Shown: in pieces, positions 34,426 through 43,388 of the stretch
How the letters are laid out: every line of letters begins with the position of its first letter
Position numbering within the stretch: the stretch's first letter is position 1
DNA from: Micromonospora ferruginea
GTDB taxonomy: Bacteria; Actinomycetota; Actinomycetes; Mycobacteriales; Micromonosporaceae
Direction of reading: 5' to 3'
Assembly (NCBI RefSeq): GCF_013694245.2
Contig: NZ_CP059322.2
Coordinates: 1 to 64,000 of the forward strand
DNA: 64,000 nucleotides
Made by a program: the position numbers and the translations under genes
Notes under the pieces: generated by a model
Told to the model about the DNA's origin: nothing
Database searches by the model: none
Seen by the model: only the letters and a program-made list of their open reading frames with translations

Positions 34426-35178
34426 ATGCCGGAACTCGTGTACCCGCCTGTGATCACCGCCGCCAAGACGATGTTCCGCGCTCTCGACCTGCGCCTGGAC
34501 GTGCGGGGCAGCGAACACGTGCCCACCACCGGCGGGGCGGTGCTCGCGTCCAACCACGTGAGCTACCTCGACTTCATCTTCTGCGGCTACGGCGCGTACG
34601 AGTCCCGGCGGCTGGTCCGGTTCATGGCCAAGGAGAGCGTCTTCCGGCACCGCGTCTCCGGGCCGCTGATGCGCGGCATGAAGCACATCCCGGTGAACCG
34701 CGCGGCCGGCGCCGGCTCGTACGCCGCGGCGGTCGGCGCGCTGCGCCGGGGCGAGGTGGTCGGCGTCTTCCCGGAGGCGACCATCAGCCGCTCCTTCACC
34801 GTCAAGGACCTGAAGAACGGCGCGGCCCGGATGGCGCAGGAGGCCGCCGTGCCGCTGCTGCCGGTGGCGCTCTGGGGCACCCAGCGGCTGTGGACGAAGG
34901 GGCGTCCGCGCACCCTGACCCGCCGGCACACCCCGATCACCATCCTGGTGGGCGAGCCGATGGACCCGGCCGCCTACCCGGACGCCACGGTCCTGACCGC
35001 CGAGCTGCGTACCCGGCTGTCGGCGCTCGTCGACCGCGCCCAGCGGGACTACCCCGAGCAGCCCGCCGGCCCGGACGACGCCTGGTGGCAGCCGGCCCAC
35101 CTCGGCGGCGGCGCGCCCACCCCCGAGCAGGCCGCCGAGCTGGACCGCTCCGACCGCCGCTCCCGCACCACCTCCTGA
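34426..35178 (+). CDS. 1-acyl-sn-glycerol-3-phosphate acyltransferase (PlsC-like)
   Basis: 250 aa. NHVSYLDFIF (the H-x4-D acyltransferase motif), KESVFRHRVSGPLMRGMKHIPVNR (block II) and VGVFPEATISRSF (block III, with EAT instead of the usual EGT) define the family, which makes phosphatidic acid at the membrane. The C-terminal tail is hydrophilic. The start has no obvious ribosome site. A neighbour of hydrolases; no operon. Confidence 0.9.
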   Translation: MPELVYPPVITAAKTMFRALDLRLDVRGSEHVPTTGGAVLASNHVSYLDFIFCGYGAYESRRLVRFMAKESVFRHRVSGPLMRGMKHIPVNRAAGAGSYAAAVGALRRGEVVGVFPEATISRSFTVKDLKNGAARMAQEAAVPLLPVALWGTQRLWTKGRPRTLTRRHTPITILVGEPMDPAAYPDATVLTAELRTRLSALVDRAQRDYPEQPAGPDDAWWQPAHLGGGAPTPEQAAELDRSDRRSRTTS

Positions 35179-35185
35179 CCGACGC

Positions 35186-35926
35186 TCAGCAGGCGGAGCC
35201 GGGCTGGTCCCGGGCCGGGAAGTACACCGGCCACGGTGCGGACTCGGCCACCGGCCGGCGGTAGTAGTCGTCCCGGGACAGGAACTCCACCGGCAGCGAG
35301 CCGGGCATCGTCACCGCGCCCAGCGTCGGGCCGGGGGAGGCGGCCACCCGGGTGGCGAGGACGTCCCGCTCCGGCGGGGACAGGTCCACCAGGTCGGGGT
35401 GGACCAGCCGGAACCCGGCCACCGAGCGGCGTACCTGCCTCGCCAGCGCGCTGACCAGGGCGACCGGGCCGGTGAGCGCGAGCGCCGGCTGCCGGATGGT
35501 GCGCAGCGCGTCGCAGACCACGCGCAGCTCCACCGCCTCGTCGCCGACCTCGGCCAGCTCCAGCCGGGACGGCCACTGCCAGCGGATCTGGCCGCTGACC
35601 AGGCGGGACAGCCGGGCCGGGCGCCGGTGCCGGGCGCCGGCCGGGCTGTCCCGCCCGGGGACCAGGGTCAGCTCGGGGCCGGTGCAGACGTAGACCAACC
35701 GCCGGTCGGTGAGGGTGACCGAGGCGGGGTCGGGCAGCGACCAGCAGCGGACGTCCTCGGTGGGGCCGAGCAGGTGACCGGCGACCGACAGGCGGTGCTG
35801 GGCGAGCAGCCGCTCGCCCGGCTCGGGCACCAGCGCGTAGCGCCGGTCGAGCAGTGGACGGGTGGGGTCGTCGTCGGCGTCGAAGCGGTGTGGCCCGATG
35901 AAGAAGGGTGCGGCGTCCTCCGGCAC
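35186..35926 (-). CDS. Hypothetical protein (246 aa)
   Basis: No family recognised. The GTG at 35926 follows GGAGG, and codon use is normal for this genome. The middle part (PASVTLTDRRLVYVCTGPEL, IRWQWPSRLELAEVG, ELRVVCDA) has the strand pattern of a PH-like or GRAM-like domain, such as is seen in actinobacterial proteins that open with FFIGPHRF-type sequences. Cytoplasmic; no membrane segment. Convergent with the acyltransferase gene, 7 bp apart. Confidence 0.65.
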   Translation of the reverse strand: MPEDAAPFFIGPHRFDADDDPTRPLLDRRYALVPEPGERLLAQHRLSVAGHLLGPTEDVRCWSLPDPASVTLTDRRLVYVCTGPELTLVPGRDSPAGARHRRPARLSRLVSGQIRWQWPSRLELAEVGDEAVELRVVCDALRTIRQPALALTGPVALVSALARQVRRSVAGFRLVHPDLVDLSPPERDVLATRVAASPGPTLGAVTMPGSLPVEFLSRDDYYRRPVAESAPWPVYFPARDQPGSAC

Positions 35927-35999
35927 GGTACGACCTCCCGGTGACGGTTGGCGGTACCGATGAGCCTCCCCGATTCCCGGGTGGCTGTCATGACACCCG

Positions 36000-36716
36000 T
36001 TAGGGGGTCGGCCGGTCGGCGGACGCCTGCGACCGGTAGATGCCGATCTCTTCCGGTCGGACGAGGCCGTCCTCGATCGCCCGGGCGAGCAGGGCCGCCT
36101 TGGTGGCCGCCGGACGACCCGCTCGCGTGTACTTGATCCGCGCCCGGTCCACGTACTGCTTCACGGTGTGCTCGCTGATCTGCATCCGGCGCGCCACCGA
36201 CGCCTTCGACATCGACTGGAACCACAGCAGCAGCGCCTCGCGCTCCTTGTCCGACAGGGCGGGCCGGTCCGGGCGGGCGTCACCGACCATCGCCCCGGCC
36301 AACGCCGGCGGCACGTACGGGCGGTCGCTCGCCGCCGCGAGCACGGTGCCCACGCAGTGCTCGCGCCCCTCGTGCTTGGCCAGGAACGCCACCGCGCCCG
36401 CGTCCAGGGCGGCCAGCATCGTCTGCGGGTCGGTGTGCTCGGAGTAGACCACCACCCGCCGCCCGGCCGCGCTCAGCTCGGCCAGCTTGTCCAGCACCAT
36501 CCGCCCGTGCAGCCGCAGGTCGAGCAGCACCACCTCGGCGTGCGGCGCGGCCCGCAGCACCGCGTCCGGGTCGTCGCCGGTCGCCAGCACCCGCAGCCGC
36601 GGCTCGGTGGACAGCCAGGCGCGCACGCCGTCGATCACCACGGGATGGTCGTCGACGATCGCCACCCCGATCGGGTGCCCGGCGTTCACGTCCGCCGCCA
36701 GCGGGTCTGCGTCCAT
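36000..36716 (-). CDS. NarL/LuxR-family response regulator
   Basis: 238 aa. Receiver domain with VAIVDDHPVVIDG, phospho-acceptor Asp in VLLDLRLHG and Lys in FLAKHEG; C-terminal HTH (LSDKEREALLLWFQSMSKASVARRMQISEHTVKQYV). The HTH ends in the KYTRAGRPAATKAAL form common in actinobacteria. ATG 36716 gives the family start; it overlaps the upstream kinase-like gene by 31 bp, showing tight coupling. Target genes unknown; a partner of the histidine kinase encoded at the head of this operon. Confidence 0.9.
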   Translation of the reverse strand: MDADPLAADVNAGHPIGVAIVDDHPVVIDGVRAWLSTEPRLRVLATGDDPDAVLRAAPHAEVVLLDLRLHGRMVLDKLAELSAAGRRVVVYSEHTDPQTMLAALDAGAVAFLAKHEGREHCVGTVLAAASDRPYVPPALAGAMVGDARPDRPALSDKEREALLLWFQSMSKASVARRMQISEHTVKQYVDRARIKYTRAGRPAATKAALLARAIEDGLVRPEEIGIYRSQASADRPTP

Positions 36717-37882
36717 CTGATCTCCCCGTCCCGCTCGTCCTTCCACTCCACCGGACCGGCACCGCCGGGTGGCGTCACCCGGTCGTCCGGGCCGTCGTGG
36801 TCCGGCGTCACCAGGCTGACCACCACCTCGTCCGGGCCGGCGACCACGGTCAGCCGGGCCGAGCCGCGGGCGCCGGCGAGCGCGGCGGTGAGCGGGTCGG
36901 CCAGCCCGCGTCGCACGTCGACCGGCAACTCCGGCGGCGTGCCGACCGCGACCAGCTCGATCGGCAGGCCGTTGCGTTCGGCCAGGTCGGCGGCGGCCCG
37001 CAACTCGTGCAGCAGCGGATCGGGCACGTCGTCGGACTCCGCGATCAGCCGGCGCAGCCGGGCGGCGGCCAGCACCGCGCGGCGGCGTACCGCCTCGTCG
37101 GCCGGGTCGGCGTCGCCGTCCGCCAACGCGGCCAGCACCTCCTCGGCGGTGCCGCCGACCAGGGCGAGCCGGGCCTGCCGCTCGCGCTGGGCGCGCTCGG
37201 CGGCCTCCCGTTCCGCGGCCACCGCCAGCACCGCCGCGGCGGTGCCGGCCCGGTCCCGGGCCAGCGCGGTCAGCGCCGCCGCGCCGGCGAACACCGCCAC
37301 CGGCAGCGTGGAGGTGCCGTAGACGTACATCGCGTAGCGGCTCAGGTCGGCCGGCGCGGTCGCGCCGTCCAGCACCACCGCCACCAGCGCGATCGTCGCG
37401 TGCGCCGCCAGCACCACCAGCAGCCAGCGCACCGGGCGCTGCCAGAGCACCAGGAGCAGGAACCAGGCCAGCCCGCCCCACACCCAGTTGGCGGTGCTGA
37501 ACAGGAACCGCTCGCCGGCCGCCGCGAAGACCGCCGCGTCGACCACCAGCAGCACCGCGGCCAACCGCCGGGCCGGGGGCAGCCCACCGCGCAGCAGGCG
37601 TACGCCGGTGGCGACGCCGACCAGCGCGGTCACCAGCCAACCGACCGCCACCACCGCCGGGGCGGCCATCCCGGGCCCCGCCGCGAGCACCGCCGGCAGC
37701 CCGATCACCAGGTGCCAGGCCAGCGCGATGACGACCGCGACGAGCCGGGCGCCCCGGTCCGACGCGTCCGCCACGGCGTGCGCCTCCGGCGGGGCCCCGG
37801 CCGCGCGGGCGCCGGTGGACACCCGGCGCCGGGGGAGCGGCACCGGGCGGGTGGTTACCGCCGTCGGGGACTCAGTCGCCAT
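36686..37882 (-). CDS. Histidine-kinase-like membrane protein lacking the phosphoacceptor His
   Basis: 398 aa with five or six membrane helices (about residues 45-215), a helical linker (AEREAAERAQRERQARLALV) where a HisKA_3 dimerisation helix would be, and a degenerate ATPase-like C-terminal part. The expected ELHD motif reads LALVGGTAEEVL, with no His, and the ATPase N, G1 and G2 boxes are not recognisable. It is therefore probably a sensor or regulatory subunit of the adjacent kinase. It overlaps the kinase gene by 11 bp and the regulator by 31 bp. Alternative: a decayed kinase, but the frame is intact. Confidence 0.78.
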   Translation of the reverse strand: MATESPTAVTTRPVPLPRRRVSTGARAAGAPPEAHAVADASDRGARLVAVVIALAWHLVIGLPAVLAAGPGMAAPAVVAVGWLVTALVGVATGVRLLRGGLPPARRLAAVLLVVDAAVFAAAGERFLFSTANWVWGGLAWFLLLVLWQRPVRWLLVVLAAHATIALVAVVLDGATAPADLSRYAMYVYGTSTLPVAVFAGAAALTALARDRAGTAAAVLAVAAEREAAERAQRERQARLALVGGTAEEVLAALADGDADPADEAVRRRAVLAAARLRRLIAESDDVPDPLLHELRAAADLAERNGLPIELVAVGTPPELPVDVRRGLADPLTAALAGARGSARLTVVAGPDEVVVSLVTPDHDGPDDRVTPPGGAGPVEWKDERDGEIRWTQTRWRRT

Positions 37883-39044
37883 CCGACCACTCCAGCCGGA
37901 CCCGGGTGCCTCGACCAGGGGCGGAGGTCACCACCGCCCGACCGTCCACGGTGGCCATCCGCCCGTGGATCGACTCGCGCAGCCCGTACCGATGGGCCGG
38001 GACCGTCGTCGGATCGAAGCCGGGACCGTCGTCGACCACCTCGACCACGACGGCCCGGCCCTCGCGGCCCAGGCGCAGCGCGGTGGCCGCGCCGGGCGCG
38101 TGCCGCGCCACGTTGGCCAGCGCGGCGGCGGCGCTGTCGGCGAGCGCCGCGGCGACCTCCGCCGGCACCCGGCACGGTGGCAGCGTCGCGGTCACCGGCA
38201 GCTCCGGCAGCCCGGCGAGGACCGTGCGCAGCCGCTCGTCCAGCTCCGCCTCGCCGGTCGCGGCCCGCGTGCCGGCCAGCGCGCCGAGGGTACGCAGGTC
38301 CGCCGCGCACCGCTCGCGCAGCGCCGCCGAGCCGCCGGGGACCGCGCCGAGCCCGACCATGGTCAGCGTGCCGAGGACCGTGTCGTGCAGGTCCCGGTTG
38401 TGCCGCCGTTCCGCCTCGCGCGCGGCGCGGGCCACCACCGCCTCGTGGGACAACCGCCGGAACTCGGCGAACGCGGCGTCGCCCCGGCCGATCCACCGGC
38501 GCATCACCGCGGTCATCACCGCCGTGCAGCCGGTCTGCACCAGCAGCGTGCCGGTGTGCGCCCGCGCCTCGACCGGGTTGCCGGCCAGCGTCGCGCCGGT
38601 GGCGTAGGCGGCGGTGACCAGCAGGCCGGCCGGCACCGACCAGCGGGCCGGCGCGGTGGCCTGCGCGTTGATCACGGTGGTGCTGGCCAGCACCGCGACC
38701 CAGCTCGCCTCGCCGGGCAGCACCTCCGGCGCGACCAGCCACCCGATGGCCAGCGCGGTGGCGGTGGTCAGCGCCACGTCGCCGGCCACCAGCGCGCCGC
38801 CGATGCCGTGCCGGAACGCGCGGACCGCGTACCAGACGGACCAGGCGGTGAGCGCGACGACGGCGGGGACCAGCAGCGCCACCCGCACCGGAGGTGTCCG
38901 CACCGACAGGGCGACCACCGCGCCGACCAGGCCGCAGGTGAGCCGGAGCAGCGCCGGCAGGGTGGTGAAGATCAGCGTGAACGCGCCGCCCGCGGGACGG
39001 TCCAGTGGGGACCGGGGCACTGTCGTGGCGGTAGCCACCGGCAT
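37872..39044 (-). CDS. Sensor histidine kinase, HisKA_3 type
   Basis: About 390 aa from ATG 39044. Several membrane helices (residues about 20-190) precede the dimerisation helix with the phospho-His (ERRHNRDLHDTVLGTL) and a HATPase domain with AALANVARHA (N box), VEVVDDGPGFDP (G1) and YGLRESIHGRM (G2). It should phosphorylate the NarL-type regulator two genes downstream. The stimulus is unknown. Start: AAGGA lies 10 bp before 39044; an ATG at 39092 lacks one. First of three overlapping genes. Confidence 0.88.
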   Translation of the reverse strand: MPVATATTVPRSPLDRPAGGAFTLIFTTLPALLRLTCGLVGAVVALSVRTPPVRVALLVPAVVALTAWSVWYAVRAFRHGIGGALVAGDVALTTATALAIGWLVAPEVLPGEASWVAVLASTTVINAQATAPARWSVPAGLLVTAAYATGATLAGNPVEARAHTGTLLVQTGCTAVMTAVMRRWIGRGDAAFAEFRRLSHEAVVARAAREAERRHNRDLHDTVLGTLTMVGLGAVPGGSAALRERCAADLRTLGALAGTRAATGEAELDERLRTVLAGLPELPVTATLPPCRVPAEVAAALADSAAAALANVARHAPGAATALRLGREGRAVVVEVVDDGPGFDPTTVPAHRYGLRESIHGRMATVDGRAVVTSAPGRGTRVRLEWSDGD

Positions 39045-39186
39045 CGGGGAGGCGTCCTTCCGGCAGCGACCCGGCAGGGGTCCGCACGGCATAGATTGAC
39101 GCCGGAGAATAACATGCTTTGTCGGTACCGGTCACGCTCGGTGCGCGGCGCGTCGACGGTTTGTCCGAGGCTCCTACCCTGCGCTC

Positions 39187-39627
39187 ATGGTGTACGAGCC
39201 GGCCATGGTGCCGCCGAAGAAGTCCAGGCGGACGCTGTTCGTCGTGCTGGGTGTGGTGCTCGCCCTCTGCTGTTCGGGCGGCGCGATCGGTGGCTTCGTG
39301 CTCTACCGCGTGGCCCGGGAAGCCACCGGCCCGGCCCGCGCCACCGTCGACACCTTCGCCGCCGCGGTGGTCGCCCGCGACTACCCGACCGCGTACGGGC
39401 AGTTCTGCGCCCAGGTGCGCGACCGGCTCGACGAGGCGGACTTCGCCCGGCAGCAGTCGGCCCAGCCGGAGCTGACCGGCTACGAGATCGTCGGGGTGAA
39501 CGTGGCGAACACCAACGGGCGGGTGCACGGGTCGGCGAACGTCCGCTTCACGCCGCGCGACGGAGTCGCCATCACCCAGGTCCTCCCGCTCGTCAAGGAA
39601 GACGGGGACTGGCGGATCTGCGACTGA
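39187..39627 (+). CDS. Membrane-anchored Rv0361-like protein
   Basis: 146 aa. A short cytoplasmic N-terminus with basic residues (PPKKSRR) precedes one membrane helix (LFVVLGVVLALCCSGGAIGGF) and an extracellular NTF2-like fold (VDTFAAAVVARDYPTAYGQFC ... WRICD), as in Rv0361 and DUF4878 proteins. Role unknown. Divergent from the kinase operon. Its 3' end overlaps the convergent hydrolase gene by 35 bp. Confidence 0.75.
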   Translation: MVYEPAMVPPKKSRRTLFVVLGVVLALCCSGGAIGGFVLYRVAREATGPARATVDTFAAAVVARDYPTAYGQFCAQVRDRLDEADFARQQSAQPELTGYEIVGVNVANTNGRVHGSANVRFTPRDGVAITQVLPLVKEDGDWRICD

Positions 39628-40444
39628 GCCACTCCAGGGCCGCCTCGGCGTGCCGAAGCACGGAGATGTGCCCGTCGCCGGAGAACCGGCGCAACTCGGC
39701 CGACGGGCACCGGGCGGCCAGCCACTCGGCGTGCGCCACCGGCGCCATGCCGTCACGCTCGCCGTGCAGCAGCAGGACCGGCGGCGTGACGTCGGCCGGG
39801 TCGAAGCCCCACGGCCGCACGTAGGCCAGGTCGTCGTCGATCAGCGGGCCGGGACCGTGCTCGGTGCCGGGCCCGACCACACTGTCGAACCAGGACCACT
39901 CGGCGTGCAGCGCGGCCAGGTCGGCGTCGGTGAACTCGGGGTCGTATTCCACGCCGGAGGTCTCGTGCGCCTCCTTGGCCGCCCGACCCGCCGCGGCGGC
40001 CCGCAGCGACGCCACCCCGGACGGCACCATGCCGGCGAACCAGTCCAGTCCGGCCGCGCCGTAGGGCGCCAGACCGGCGCCCACCACCACCGCGACCACC
40101 CGTTCGGGCAGCAGCGCGCCGCAGGCCAGGGCGTGTGGGCCGCCACCGGAGTGGCCCATCACCGCGAACCGGTCGAGGCCCAGCGCGTCGGCCACCGCAG
40201 CCACGTCCGACGCCACCGAGGCGACGTCGCGACCCGGAGCGGGCGTGGAGCCGCCGTAGCCGGGACGGTCGTGCGACACCCAGCGCAGCCCGAGGCGGTC
40301 GGCGGCGGCGAACAGCGGCGCGGGCGGGGCACCGACGTTCGGCGTGCCGTGGTGCCAGAAGACGGGCAGCCGGTCGGCCCCGCCGGTGTCGTAGACGTGC
40401 AGGGTGCGGCCGTCGGGCAGGCGCAGGTCCGTCTCGGTCACCAT
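39593..40444 (-). CDS. Alpha/beta hydrolase
   Basis: 283 aa. HGTPNVG near the N-terminus in place of the HG oxyanion motif, nucleophile elbow GHSGGGP, Asp in HGERDGMAP and His in SGDGHIS. A cap region (residues about 130-200) is present. It resembles proline-iminopeptidase/haloalkane-dehalogenase-like hydrolases; the substrate is unknown. Overlaps the Rv0361-like gene tail to tail. Confidence 0.9.
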   Translation of the reverse strand: MVTETDLRLPDGRTLHVYDTGGADRLPVFWHHGTPNVGAPPAPLFAAADRLGLRWVSHDRPGYGGSTPAPGRDVASVASDVAAVADALGLDRFAVMGHSGGGPHALACGALLPERVVAVVVGAGLAPYGAAGLDWFAGMVPSGVASLRAAAAGRAAKEAHETSGVEYDPEFTDADLAALHAEWSWFDSVVGPGTEHGPGPLIDDDLAYVRPWGFDPADVTPPVLLLHGERDGMAPVAHAEWLAARCPSAELRRFSGDGHISVLRHAEAALEWLSRRSASPRLP

Positions 40445-40560
40445 GGGCGCAGACTAGCGGCGGCCGGTGACACTCCCGGCCGCCGTGCCTGCCTTTCGAG
40501 CTGATATCAAGTACGACTCGGCGCGAGGGGCGGCGGGAGCAGCCTCGCGGTGACGTCGAC

Positions 40561-40734
40561 GTGTGGTCATTCCGGTTCGAGGGCCACGGCGTACGCGTGG
40601 ACGAAGAAGGACTCCACCCGCGCCCAGTGCAGGTGGCCGGAGAGGGCGACGTCACCTTCCCGGCCGAGCACGACGTGCAGATGCACCTTCCCGTCCCGGA
40701 TCGCTGTCTGTCGTGGTCGCACGAGGACGCCTAG
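40561..40734 (+). CDS. Possible small protein or gene remnant (57 aa)
   Basis: An open frame starting GTG (VWSFRFEGHGVRVDEEG) and ending before TAG at 40732, with strong G/C bias at third codon positions, so it looks like once-translated sequence. No start with a ribosome site was found; the open frame extends a little farther upstream without ATG. It immediately precedes the frameshifted PPOX gene. No family recognised. Confidence 0.4.
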   Translation: MWSFRFEGHGVRVDEEGLHPRPVQVAGEGDVTFPAEHDVQMHLPVPDRCLSWSHEDA

Positions 40735-40773
40735 CAGATCGCACAGCTCTCCGGGATGTGGTGCACTCTGCGG

Positions 40774-41171
40774 ATGGCTGCCCCACTTCCGCCCGACGTC
40801 GACGCCCGGCTCAGCCGGGAGCGGAACGTGTGGCTGTGCACGCTGCGCCCGACGGCTCCCCGCACGTGACGCCGGTCTGGTTCGTCCACGTCGACGGCGT
40901 CTGGTGGGTCTGCTGCGAGGCCGGCAGCGTCAAGGCCCGCAACGTGGCGGCGGACCCGCGCGTCTCCCTGGCGCTGGAGGACGGCGACCACCCGGTCGTC
41001 GCGGAGGGCGCCGCCCGGCTGCACCACGGCGACTTCCCGCCCGCCGTCGTCCGGGCCTTCGCCGACAAGTACGACGGGTGGGACATCCGGCAGCCGGTCA
41101 CGCCGGACAGTGGACGGGTGCTGCTGGAGATCCCGGTCCGGCGGTGGCTGCTCGCCGGCACGGCACGCTGA
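40774..41171 (+). pseudogene. PPOX-fold FMN-binding protein, frameshifted
   Basis: The frame from ATG 40774 encodes LPPDVDARLSRERNVWLCTLRP, the usual N-terminus of a PPOX/F420-type split-barrel protein, then runs out of register and stops at 40867. The family continues in the +1-shifted frame with DGSPHVTPVWFVHVDGVWWVC and KARNVAADPRVSLALEDGD to 41171. One missing C in the run at 40848-40850 would restore a normal protein of about 132 aa. Either a true frameshift or a sequencing error. A shorter product from an in-frame GTG near 40829 is possible but would lack the first strand. Confidence 0.75.
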
Positions 41172-41175
41172 CGCC

Positions 41176-42087
41176 TCAGACCTTCCAGGGCGTCATGTCC
41201 AGGTGCGGGTAACGCTGGGCCACGCCGGCGACGGTCCCGGCGGTCCAGTAGGGATGGCCCGGCGGCGGGAAGCCGAACAGTTCGAGCTGCGCCGGGGCGG
41301 CCCGGCTCACGAAGCGGTACCAGGCGGGCTCATGGCTCCGCTCGGCCCAGGCGTGCCGGTCGCCCCACGCCACCGCCGCCGGCCGGAAGCACAGGTGCAT
41401 GGTGTAGCGCGCGCCGCGCGGCGTGGTCATGCCGGTGCCCCGATGGAACGTGCCGGGCTGGAACGCGACCACCGTGCCCGCCGGACCGGCGCCGGACACC
41501 TCCGCCTCGTAGAGCCGCGGGCTGCCGGTCGGCGCGACGAAGTCGCCGAACCGCTCGCCCACGTCGGTACGGGGATACCAGTTCGGCTTCGCCGGCAGGT
41601 CCCGGGTGTGCCGGGTGGACAGCAGGTGCGGCGGGCCGAGGCCCTCGGGCACGTCGACCAGGTAGACGAACATCTCCACCTGCCGGTGCTCGGGGGCGTC
41701 CGTCGGCACCAGCAGCGTGTGGTTCAGGTAGTCGCGGTGCAGCTCCTGGTCGTAGTCGGCCGCCCCGGTGAACTTCGCCCAGGCCTCGGCCGAGGAGACC
41801 CGGAGATCGTCGGTACGGAGCAACGCACGCGCCAGACCCACCAGGCGGTCGCCCGTCGCGAGCAGGCTCAGCTCGACGCTGTCGAACGGAAAACCCTGGA
41901 TGCCGGCGAACTCGTCGCCGAGGTAGCGGTCCCGACGCGGATCCGTCCCGTCGTGGAAGCCCTCCGGCGACGGGAACATGCTCCCCAACTCGCCGAGCGC
42001 CGGCGTCAGGTCCACGGTCGGGAGGTAGCCGGGCAGGACGACGAAACCGTCGGTCTCCCACGCGTCCCGGGCGGCGTCGTCGTTCAT
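41176..42087 (-). CDS. Phytanoyl-CoA dioxygenase family protein
   Basis: About 303 aa from ATG 42087 (MNDDAARDAWETDGFVVLPGYL, the classic PhyH opening). Fe(II)/2-oxoglutarate site: the HxD pair in ELHRDYLNH and the distal His in FQPGTFHRGTGM, with a following Arg for 2-oxoglutarate (PRGARY). Substrate unknown; many bacterial members hydroxylate secondary metabolites. Monocistronic, convergent with the PPOX remnant. Confidence 0.9.
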   Translation of the reverse strand: MNDDAARDAWETDGFVVLPGYLPTVDLTPALGELGSMFPSPEGFHDGTDPRRDRYLGDEFAGIQGFPFDSVELSLLATGDRLVGLARALLRTDDLRVSSAEAWAKFTGAADYDQELHRDYLNHTLLVPTDAPEHRQVEMFVYLVDVPEGLGPPHLLSTRHTRDLPAKPNWYPRTDVGERFGDFVAPTGSPRLYEAEVSGAGPAGTVVAFQPGTFHRGTGMTTPRGARYTMHLCFRPAAVAWGDRHAWAERSHEPAWYRFVSRAAPAQLELFGFPPPGHPYWTAGTVAGVAQRYPHLDMTPWKV

Positions 42088-42182
42088 CCGGGCAGTATTC
42101 CGACCGATCCATGCGCGTGCATCTGAATTGCGCACCGGGTCGTGGTAGACCGGTACGAGGGTGCGGACGGACGGGGGAGACC

Positions 42183-42767
42183 ATGGTGGAACCGCGCGCG
42201 TTCTGGCTCGACGAGCACTTCGACCGTGAGCACGGCACCGGCGGACGTGGCCGCTACGAGGCCGAGGTGCTCAGGCGTACCGATGAATTCGCCGACACGT
42301 GGGGCGACATCGCGCCGGTGGCGTTCGCCGCGACCGCGTGGCGGATCGCCACCGAGCTGTCACCCGGCTACGTACGCTGGCACCGGCGGATCGTGTCCGC
42401 GACCTGCGCGCCGAGCCCGTGGGACGGCAGCCTGACCGGTGCCGTCACGGTGATCTCCCGGTGGCCGGCCGAACTCACCTGGACCCGGCAGTGGCAGCGC
42501 GACCGGGGCTGGCGGGACTGGCCCCAGTTGTTCGGGCAGTACACGACGCCGACCGAGCGTGACCTGACGCGCAGCCCGCACCTGCGGGCCCTGCTCCAGG
42601 TCGACGCGCCCGTCCCGCTCGGCGACCTGCCGCCGGCACCCGACGGGCCGGACGACGCGGTGGCCGCCACGGCGCGGCGCGCGGTCGTGGTGCTGACCCG
42701 GGAACTCAACGACCTGCTCGGCCCGATGATCGGTCAACTGGAGGCGGGCGTCCCGGCCGACTCCTGA
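42183..42767 (+). CDS. Hypothetical protein (194 aa)
   Basis: No domain recognised. A tryptophan-rich, soluble protein (FWLDEHFDREHGTGGRGRYEA, WDGSLTGAVTVISRW, RQWQRDRGWRDWPQLFGQY). The ATG has GGGGGAG at good spacing and codon bias is native, so it is real. Its 3' end overlaps the convergent GNAT gene by 34 bp. Divergent from the dioxygenase gene, with about 95 bp between the starts. Confidence 0.68.
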   Translation: MVEPRAFWLDEHFDREHGTGGRGRYEAEVLRRTDEFADTWGDIAPVAFAATAWRIATELSPGYVRWHRRIVSATCAPSPWDGSLTGAVTVISRWPAELTWTRQWQRDRGWRDWPQLFGQYTTPTERDLTRSPHLRALLQVDAPVPLGDLPPAPDGPDDAVAATARRAVVVLTRELNDLLGPMIGQLEAGVPADS

Positions 42768-43321
42768 TCGCCCGCCGGTCGCCAGTCCCGCCGGAGCAGC
42801 CCGAAGACCCACGAGTCGGAGACCTCGCCGGCCACCACGCAGTCCTCCCGCAGCGTGCCCTCCCGCACGAACCCGAGCTTCGCCAGCACCCGGGCGGACG
42901 CCACGTTGCGGGTGTCGGTCTCCGCCTGGACGCGATTCAGGTCCAGCGTGTCGAACGCCCAACCCAGCAGGGCGCGCGCGGCCTCCGTCGCGTACCCCTG
43001 GCCCCAGGCCGCGTCGTCGAAGCAGTAGCCCAGCGACGCGCTGCGGTACTCCGGGTTCCACCGGACCAGGCCGCACCAGCCGAGGAACGCCCCGTCGGAG
43101 AGCCGGTCCACGGCCGGTCGCGCCCCGGTGCCCTCCTCGGCCATCCGCCGGCACGCGGCGACGAACCGCTCGGCGCGCGCCGGGTCGTGCCACGGCGGCG
43201 AGTCCCAGTAGCGCAGGACGCGGGCGCTGCTGTGCAGGGCGAAGAGGTCGCCCGCGTCCGCGTCGCCGAAGGGACGCAGTCGGAGGCGATCGGTGCGCAG
43301 GGTGGGGGTGGGCAGCGACAT
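42734..43321 (-). CDS. GNAT acetyltransferase, RimJ/RimL type
   Basis: 195 aa. TLRTDRLRLRPFGDADAGDLFALH is the RimJ/RimL-type opening; ASLGYCFDDAAWGQGYATEAARALL is the acetyl-CoA pyrophosphate loop (G-x-G-x-A form), and NVASARVLAKLGFVREGTLRED the final conserved block. It transfers an acetyl group to a protein N-terminus or a small amine; the acceptor is unknown. Confidence 0.92.
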   Translation of the reverse strand: MSLPTPTLRTDRLRLRPFGDADAGDLFALHSSARVLRYWDSPPWHDPARAERFVAACRRMAEEGTGARPAVDRLSDGAFLGWCGLVRWNPEYRSASLGYCFDDAAWGQGYATEAARALLGWAFDTLDLNRVQAETDTRNVASARVLAKLGFVREGTLREDCVVAGEVSDSWVFGLLRRDWRPAGDQESAGTPASS

Positions 43322-43388
43322 GGTCCCGATGATCCCGCCCGTCGCGGGTCGCCGGTCAACCAGATATCCGGTGCTGGGCTAGCGTGGG

